A stretch of 64,000 nt of DNA from Syncephalastrum monosporum B8922. Taxonomy: Eukaryota; Mucoromycota; Mucoromycetes; Mucorales; Syncephalastraceae. The stretch lies in the NCBI GenBank assembly GCA_000697355.1, contig JNEN01001260.1, positions 620,001 through 684,000 of the forward strand. The letters are read 5' to 3'. Position 1 is the stretch's first letter. The number at the start of each line of letters is the position of its first letter. The notes under the pieces were generated by a model that worked only from the letters and a program-made list of their open reading frames with translations, had not been told where the DNA came from and made no database searches. Below are positions 57,046-64,000 of the stretch, piece after piece. The position numbers were made by a program, and so were the translations under genes.

Positions 57046-57158
57046 TAAAGAGTATGGGGCAACACGTAGTAACAATAAACGAATCATAGTGTATGGGATC
57101 TCCAAACAAAATCAGCCAGCGAGCAGGCCGTCGATTTTAACATTTATTTAGTGATGCT

Positions 57159-58812
57159 TTACTGCTTCCAGATCTTGTGCTCGAGGCCCATTTCGTTGTT
57201 GGGAGCCAAGCCGACACAGGCACGGAGAATGTTCTCGATGGCAGTGCGCTGTCTGGCAAGGGCATTCACGACAGGGGTGTTGGGCGAGACCATGGGGGCC
57301 TTGAGCATGTAGCTGAGGATGGACAGCACACTGTGGAAGCCGCTGAACTTGGTCATGTCCTCGGTCTTGTACTCGACACGGGTCATCAGCTCAGCAAGGA
57401 CGACCAAGTCGATGATGAGAGGCGAGGCCAGGAAAGAGTCCTCACAGACGTTGTACACAGCAATCGACTGACGGCCACCCATGAAGATATCACACTCGTA
57501 CTCGTCAATGGCGCGCTTGGAGTCGCCGACAGAGGGCACGTACTTGATCACGACGGTGTGGTCGGGATGCTCCCCGGGCTTGTAGAGGATCTGGTTGGCC
57601 GCGGTCATGTCATCGACAACGGTCGACTTGGAGATCTCCTTGGAGCGGAACTGCTTGTGCGAGGACAAGTTCTTGCCGTCGTTGTTACCCAGGTGGTTGT
57701 ACGAAGTGATAGCCACAGGCTTGATACCGGCGTTGACCAAAAAGTCAACGATAGCCGACTTGAACTTGGTCTGGCCCGACTTGAAGTCGTCGCCACCAAT
57801 GAAGGCACGCTCGCGCTCGGCCAGTTGGATCAGACCGGGCACAAAGGTGTTCTGCGGAGAGCCGTTGATGAACGGAACACCTTCCTCGATACAGGCCAGG
57901 GCAAAGATGGACGAGGGCGCGACCTCGGGGTGGGAGTTCTTGACGGCGGCGAGGAAATTGTCGGCCGTGTCATTGACGCCCTCAATGATCTCGGCGTAGC
58001 GCTCGGTGTTGGCGGTCCAGACGACGATGACCTTGTCCAGCTGATTGGCGGCCTTGAAGTCACGGATGTCCTTGCGGATCTGGTCCGTGTGCTTGCGCTT
58101 GTCGTCGCCGTCGATCAGATTGTCGGCGCGGTCGGCCTGGTTCGCGGCGATAAAGTCCGGGTAGTAGATGGACTTGAGGGGGACCAAGGGACGCATCGCA
58201 TCCGCGACCTGGCGCTGGACGTCATACTCGAGCACCTCGGCACGCTCCATGGCGTCGGCCATGTTCATGCTCGAGATATCCCAGCCGCCGAGAACAAGAT
58301 CGGTGGGATCGACCATGGGCACCATCTTGTTCAGAGGCACGTAGATGTCCTCACCGTTGGGAGTGACACCGAGACGGAGGGTCGAGGCCTGCGTAACAGA
58401 GCCCCAGTAGTTGGGTGCTTGCTCGCCCTTCTTGGTGCGCCAGGTCATCTTGAGGCGGTGGGCGAGGATAGAAGCGGTCAAGGTCGTACCGTTGTTGCCA
58501 CCCCAACCAACCATCATCAGACTAGACAGACACAATCGCAAGCAAGTCAATACGAGATCATCTCACACGCATCTTCACATACCCAGTGCGGGGGACGGCG
58601 CGCTCCGTCTTGAAATGGAAGGTCTGCTCGACAGGATCCACAGTCATGGAACCGTCGGGGTGGGGGGTCACAATGGTGTTGCTGTAGGTGTACTTGGACG
58701 TGATATGCTTGTCAGAGTACTCGACATTGGGCGAGTTCACCTTGAAAAGCGGTTCCGACACAGAGGCAGCGGCAGCAGAGGAATTGTAAACTTCAGCGTG
58801 GGGAGGGGCCAT
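57159..58812 (-). CDS. INO1: Inositol-3-phosphate synthase
   Basis: Converts glucose 6-phosphate to 1D-myo-inositol 3-phosphate with NAD, the first step of inositol synthesis. Two exons (58812-58583 and 58521-57159), 530 aa. The junction rebuilds the dinucleotide-binding loop [18 protein letters not shown]. Other conserved blocks: [111 protein letters not shown] (split here for length) and [10 protein letters not shown]. Codon use is strongly biased and GC-rich in third positions, indicating high expression; this also leaves long open frames on the opposite strand. The 3' end is 113 bp from the GET4 stop. Confidence 0.97.
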
Positions 58813-59119
58813 GATGTTCTTATGCTGTTTTTTTAGGTTTGTCACTGCAGCGCTTGTAGCCTCTGTGGGGGTTGTTCTTCGAAGACAGAAGATTGGCGAA
58901 CTGGACGAGCGGCGTGATCAGCATATCATTCAAACACCCCGTGACCTATCCATCGCTATTTACCGTTTTTATAACTTTAAGTGAGGGGCGTTGCAACGAT
59001 TGCTTTGACGCGCCTCAGAAAAAGGATTAAGATAAGGAAAAAAGAGATGGGGTTTGAGAGATGCCCGGGAAATTTATAGCCGTCGTGACGTGTCGCACAT
59101 ACCCGGACTGCCGGACGTT

Positions 59120-59302
59120 ATGGCAGAAGAAAACAACAATCGACTCCGTCAGAAAAATGACAATATGGCATTCTACCCCGCGGGCCGGCGGGGCCGCGTG
59201 CTGAAGAACCACACACTCTTTCCATCCCCTGTCACCCCGCCCACTCCAGATGGGGAAAGAAAGTTTAAAATTCAGAATAAGGTTTTGGCAGTGTCAACTT
59301 AA
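59120..59302 (+). CDS. Candidate small protein, 60 aa
   Basis: Intronless ORF divergent from INO1. Starts MAEENNNRLRQKNDNMAFYP and continues with FPSPVTPPTPDGERKFKIQN to a TAA at 59302. Composition is protein-like with a Pro-rich centre and basic ends. No family recognised. An in-frame extension upstream exists (to about 59054) with an earlier ATG. Could be a real short gene or a chance ORF in the INO1 promoter region. Confidence 0.3.
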   Translation: MAEENNNRLRQKNDNMAFYPAGRRGRVLKNHTLFPSPVTPPTPDGERKFKIQNKVLAVST

Positions 59303-59708
59303 AAAGGCCAATTGCAGTAAAATGTAGAATATAATGTATATGTATGAAAGCGAAATTCTGCTATAGTGTTAAGGGTAGTGCTGATATGTATGTGTGTGTG
59401 GTGGACTGTTGAAATTGTGAGTGTGTGAGTGTGTGTTTGTATATGTAAGGAGATGTTGTCTGTTTTTTCTGTGTGAGTGTGTGTGTTGTGTGTGCGAGTG
59501 GATCGTGTCAGTTGTAAGATATTGAATAGTGTGATGTGGTGTGGGTGAAAAAAAGAAAACTGAGTGTGAGTGTGAGTGTAATTGCGATTGTGTGCGTGAG
59601 TTCATGTGTGTGTGTGTGCGTGGAGGTGTTGCAATATGGTATGAAGCGTAATAAAAGAAGTGGGATTGCGAATGAGGCATGCAATAGCGCGAGATAAGAC
59701 GACGAGGT
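59303..59708. repeat. GT-rich simple-sequence region in 3' flank of WHI3/SCW1-type gene
   Basis: From about 59385 to 59640 the plus strand is an imperfect run of TGTG and GAGTG units with short interruptions. On the coding strand of the neighbouring gene it reads as CA/CACT repeats just past its stop, so it probably lies in its 3' UTR. No gene. Confidence 0.75.
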
Positions 59709-61352
59709 TCAGATTTCAAATGGCAGGGCATAACCCATGGTGGCATTCTGCCGCACGCCCTACGCACACATCGGTGTTAATTAAAATATAAACACGAAGA
59801 TTGCCTTGCCCGCCCGCGATGGTTCCAGAAGATTTCAAATTCATATCCGCCCGACCCAGGAGGTTCCCAATCACTTACCAAAGGGTTCTTGCTAAAGGAC
59901 AGGCGGATGCCGCCCTTGACCGAGTTGCTTAGCATGTTGCCATGCAACTCCTGGAGTGCCTGCGAGGCACATGCGACGTCTTCGAACTCTACAAAACACA
60001 TGGGTCCGTTCGCTTTGCTGCGGAAAGAGAGCCGTTTATAGCCTAAGCAGGGCTCGAACATGGCTCTGAGCTCGTCCTCATCCGTGTTGGGCGGTAAATT
60101 ACCGACATAGAGTGTATTACACGGCGGGTTGTTCTGGTCCATGCTGCCGATAGCACCAAACAAGCTGCGATAGCACGGGCCCTGGGTGGGGGAGGCCATG
60201 CCGGGCGGGGAGGGCAGTCCGCCGCCGATACCGGCGCCGTTACCCCCGCCATTATTGTTTCCCGTACTCACCGAGGGCGGTGGTAGCGTATTGATGGTCA
60301 AACCGGCTAGCCTTGCATCGAGTTGAGACGACGAGGACAAGGACGGTTGGGGCAGCGGTGGCGATGGCTGTTGTCGAAAGGGAGGAGGTATGGGAGGCTG
60401 TGGCTGTGGCAGATGGCTGAAGTGTGGATGCTGCTGTTCTTCAAGTACACTGGCCAGCTGACTTCCTCCTGCTCCTGCTCCTCCTGTACTCACACCGGTA
60501 GGAGCGGCACTCGCAAAATAATGTTGATTGGTGTCGTCAAAGGAACGATGGTTAAAGCCGTAGCGCGCTGAAGAAGAATATATGTCCCCCATCGAGCTGG
60601 CACGGTCGGTGCGGCCCAAGAACATTGGGTCTGGGAAACCGGACTGTGAAGGAGGGCTCATGGGCGAAAAGAGGTCCGGCGGGTGATAAAGGTCATAGCT
60701 GAAATCTTGCTGGTTAAGGGGCGGCAACAGATCAGGTGGAACAGAGTAAAATGCCTCGTAAGCAGACTGTTGTCGATGCTTATTTGGGTTGTTCGCTTTC
60801 TGATCGCTCGATAAGCCGCGCTTGGTGTGCAAATTCTTCTTGGCCATCTCTGCCTTGAGTACGGACCCTTTCTCTGCGTCCACCTTCCGACCACTCAAGA
60901 CATCCTTCGCCTCAAGAGCTTCTAGTCGCGTCCGAAACTTGGCGAATCCAATCTATCAAACCATAAAAAGAGGGACAAAAAGAAAAGAACGGGGTACAAA
61001 AATAAATCAAACTGAAACCAATACGAATAAAACTAACACTGCTTACAATTTGCTTGCGCGCATTGTTGTTATTGTTGTTGTTGTTGTTGCTGCTGCTGTT
61101 GGTACTGTTGGCGCTGACTTGAGGAAGATCCTCATCTTGATCCTTGGAGGGTACCTTGAGCGTAGCAGCCTCGAAGCCGGGCGAGAAGGTAAACATGTTT
61201 TGAAATTCTCGCTCTTGCATATCGTCAGGAAATCCGACCACAAAGATGGTAGATATTTCTTCGCCGCCGAACGTTGTCGGTTGGTCAGTTGTGTTTGTCA
61301 TCAGGACGTTGTAAAGACTGTTGGAGAGAGGGGCTGGGGGTAAAGAGCTCAT
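59709..61352 (-). CDS. Two-RRM RNA-binding protein, Whi3/Scw1 type
   Basis: 476 aa from exons 61352-61047, 60952-59879 and 59759-59709, in one frame. RRM1 begins [20 protein letters not shown] (RNP2 at IFVVGF) and resumes after the first intron with [20 protein letters not shown] (RNP1). A Ser/Asn-rich loop with nine consecutive Asn interrupts RRM1. A long Pro/Gln/Gly-rich linker follows. RRM2 is [20 protein letters not shown] and [20 protein letters not shown], ending SFSKNPL. The final 51-nt exon, [16 protein letters not shown] and stop, lies past a 119-nt intron whose retention gives a false longer tail. Yeast Whi3 and fission yeast Scw1 bind mRNAs controlling the cell cycle and cell wall. 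The start at 61352 is the first in-frame ATG; an upstream exon is possible. Confidence 0.87.
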
Positions 61353-63800
61353 CGGAGACAATGGAGGAATGCGCGGGTCAAGCGCGCCGTAAGGCTGTTG
61401 CTGCGGCGATGTCGTCGAGGACGCCGTCGGTGAAGTAAAAGATGCCACGATGAACAAGTGGTTGGAGAGGACGGAAAGAAGAGAAAAGAGAAGTGAAAAG
61501 GCAAGCGCAATAACAAGAATAAGGGGTGGGGAGAGAGAGAGAGCAGTAGGAACCCAGGCAGCTTTATCTCTCTCTCAGTAATATGATGTGCAGTGTGTGC
61601 GTGTGTGTGTGTGTGCGTATTATTAGGGTATAGGGTCGTGTAGAATGATATCGACACTAAGCCGCCCTGTTTCTTTAAAAAAGGTAGGAGATAGATAGTA
61701 GGCGAGTATCCTTCTGCTCGCTTTGGAAAAAGAGAAAAGAAAGGAAACCTGCCCGTATTTATTCGACTTGATCAGGCACCCACACAACTAACGCAACCCT
61801 CACACGCGCCCAATCGAATTGTTCGTGATCCCTACCACAGCTCATTCTTCCTCCCCGTGCTTTTCTTATTCGCTACCTATATTTCTAGTCGTTGTCTCTT
61901 GATGCTCGCATCCACCTCCTCTGACGGAATCAAAAAGAATGCAAGACAAGGAATAGGGGCTTACAAGTCAAACAAGGACATACCTACACCGGCACACACA
62001 TACACACACGCACACACGCACACACATACACGCACCTGTTTCGCACTCACCCACAGGGGAAAAGTCAAAGTCAAAGACTACAGGAGAAAGCAAAGGGGAG
62101 GCGAGTTTGGTTGGGGGAGGAGGGGGGAGCCTAAGGGAGCACACCACCGCAGCAGCAGCCGCTGCACAATTGCCCGGCTCTCTTTCGAATCATAACGATA
62201 TGTGTATACTGACTCCTCCCCCAAAATATATTCTTATTCACTTTAATGTACGCTCACTCAGAAATAACGTTCCTTCTGGCAAAAGCATTAAATCGGAAAA
62301 CTTCACATTGTCATTAAACCTGCTGCGTAGTGCAAGGTTCGGCCCCGCGGTGCGTCGTGTGCATGCGGTTGTATGACGAAGAAGAACCTGCGTGTGCGTG
62401 TGTTTATGTGCGTGCGAGTACAAGACGCGCGGACGCTGTGTAACCTATTCCGTTTTGCACGCCGCGTTCTCACACCATAACCTGGGGCATCTTTACCAGA
62501 ATACCTTGATAATTGTACCTTGAAAGGCCGAAAAAAAGTTGTGCCTCAAGCGCGCTTTTGACTTAGGAGTAAAAAAAGTTTCTAGCAAAAAATGGAAGCT
62601 GGTCTCTCTGGTACAATGTGATGTATACATAAATAATGGGGCGTATGCACGCAGCTTGTTTCCATCATGCAGCATTTTGCTAAAGATGTGGGCGCCAAAG
62701 ACAAGAAAGAAAAAGAATGTACAGCTTTCGCAGCTCAATTTTTTTCATTGGCTCTTCTCATCCAATGAGCAGCTGCACCAGACCTTCCACACTAAGCGTT
62801 TTTGGAGCAGATCGGCACGCGGATCCCACCTGTGTCTCATTCGTACTTTCCACTACTGCCCAAATAAATAACAAGGTGCAATTCCTGAAAATAAGCAACC
62901 TAATTATCACAAACTCGTTTCTTTGTCAATAAGTACACGATAGTTCTCGAATCTTTATGTAGATTAAACTAAAAGGAAGTTTCTCAGTCAAGGGAGCATT
63001 TCGAGACGAGCAAATATGCTGTTCGATCGCTGCCACGCACAAGCAAACATCGCCGAAAGTAAACATTTGCTGCAAAACAAATTTTCTTAGATAGTGGCTG
63101 GCGCGCTTCATGTTTCTTGAAGATATTGATTGATATGGCGTTTTTTCTGATCACTATCACTCTGTGCCTTTGATAAGACTACAGTAAGTTTGTTTCTCTC
63201 TCTTTGTGACCTTTTATAGCGATGCAGGTATCCCAAAAGTCACAGATCATCTGGACAGCCAGGTTTGCATCCCAGAACGCAAAAAATCATATCACCGTAC
63301 ACAGTACAGAGGCATTCTTTAGCTGAGCACCCGCCCAAGTGCTGCATTACTGGCTGGATCTATATCCTGCTCATGCCGGCCTCTCCGTTGCCTGTCAGTT
63401 GTACAGAATTGTGCATGCACTTACGTGTGTACAGCACATGTTTTACTCTAGGAAGGGGTAATACTCAAACTTGTTTGAGCATTACATGTACGCTGCTGCT
63501 ACCATCGGTGTGTAGAAGATTGATATACCAAGGACTTCAAAAAAAGAGACATGGACATACCCTGAGACGGAGAAGATCAAGTTTTTTGAAAAGCAGAAAA
63601 ATCATCTTACAGTCATGGCAAATTAACATGAGAACGCTCTTAGGAAATTGGCGATGCGCACGGATCAAATACACTATACGATCATAACGCATGAATGTTT
63701 TTTACGTCGGCTTTGATGGAGTTATCACTATCCTAAGAAAGGACTATTGGTTGATGGCCACTACCTCAGATTTTTTCGTTACAAGCGCATGTTCGTTTCA
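61353..63800. other. Long intergenic region, no gene seen
   Basis: About 2.4 kb. 61353-61860 is probably the WHI3/SCW1-type promoter and leader, with a (GT) tract at about 61597-61615. CA repeats follow at 61993-62035. The rest is AT-rich. Several short frames exist (for example 62539-62871 and 63265-63687), but they lack ATG starts or protein-like features. Confidence 0.5.
61993..62035 (+). repeat. CA-rich microsatellite
   Basis: Imperfect CACACA/CACACG run in the intergenic region upstream of the WHI3/SCW1-type gene. Confidence 0.85.
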
Positions 63801-64000
63801 TTAAATGAATGCATCCAGGATGGCATAGTACATGACTGGGAAACTAACAACAACGAGAATACAAGCTAGCGTCATGAGCCACCATGAACCCTTGACAGGG
63901 TATTGTTCTTCGCCGAGAAGCGTTGCCTGGCTGTCCTCGTGTACTTTATTCTTGCCCATCAGATCCGACCAGAAGCAGGATATGTATGCTGCTCCAGGCA
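63801..64000 (-). CDS. C-terminus of a membrane protein (5' part outside window)
   Basis: Open from the right edge (PGAAYISCFWSDLMGKNKVH) through a hydrophilic loop (EDSQATLLGEEQYPV) to one strongly hydrophobic helix (SWWLMTLACILVVVSFPVMY) and YAILDAFI, stop TAA at 63801. Sixty-five residues are visible. The single terminal TM helix would suit a transporter, but the family cannot be named. Confidence 0.5.
   Translation of the reverse strand, partial: PGAAYISCFWSDLMGKNKVHEDSQATLLGEEQYPVKGSWWLMTLACILVVVSFPVMYYAILDAFI

Noticed and set aside
57177..58613. 478-codon open frame on the plus strand opposite inositol-3-phosphate synthase
   Set aside because: It is a by-product of the strong GC-rich codon bias of INO1 on the other strand. 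Its composition (Val/Gly/His/Asp-rich) is not protein-like and it shows no domain.
63265..63687. 140-codon plus-strand frame near the right end
   Set aside because: It does not begin with ATG and no family or signal is visible, so it is probably chance.

Overview
This window looks like nuclear DNA of a filamentous, early-diverging fungus, most likely Mucoromycota (Mucorales-like). Genes are dense and interrupted by many short introns (about 45-120 nt, mostly GT-AG, at least two GC-AG). Their products are eukaryotic ER, exosome, mismatch-repair and secreted-hydrolase proteins, several with fungal hallmarks (Zn2Cys6 regulator, Whi3/Scw1 RNA-binding protein, GH3 beta-glucosidases, Fsh1-type hydrolase). 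No rRNA, tRNA, CRISPR or bacterial operon was seen. The genus-level guess is inference; the intron structure and protein families are read from the sequence.

Layout. 1-17.2 kb: 3' part of HRD3/SEL1L (ER-associated degradation), a Sec7-PH Arf exchange factor, DNA polymerase kappa with a ubiquitin-binding zinc finger, a possible decayed ORF, a HAD phosphatase (Pho13 type), an Fsh1-type serine hydrolase, a sugar transporter with a tandem Mig1/CreA-like site, and an F-box/LRR protein. 17.3-26.7 kb: a small Sfr1/Mei5-like protein, a full-length DIS3L1-type exoribonuclease with an intact RNB site, and, divergent from it, a Syg1/Xpr1 phosphate exporter. 26.7-33.2 kb: three diverged copies of a 0.55-0.8 kb repeat family with terminal inverted repeats; two inverted copies bracket a Zn2Cys6 regulator gene.

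33.6-49.3 kb: a molybdopterin-binding-domain protein, an unknown basic protein, then three tandem secreted GH3 beta-glucosidase genes with similar TATA boxes, and a cytochrome P450 ending 34 nt from the last of them. The glucosidase copies differ in intron content, share a short near-identical tract suggesting gene conversion, and one has lost a conserved active-site motif. 49.7-64 kb: neurochondrin, a small probably mitochondrial protein, a PMS1/MLH2-type MutL homologue, GET4, inositol-3-phosphate synthase, a Whi3/Scw1 RNA-binding protein, a repeat-rich long intergenic region, and the C-terminus of a membrane protein at the right edge.

The genes are mostly unrelated housekeeping functions. 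The only functional grouping is the carbon-acquisition set: three secreted beta-glucosidases release glucose from cellobiose-type sugars, and the sugar transporter at 12-14 kb with glucose-repressor-like sites could import it. Whether the Zn2Cys6 regulator 6 kb upstream of the first glucosidase controls them is speculative.
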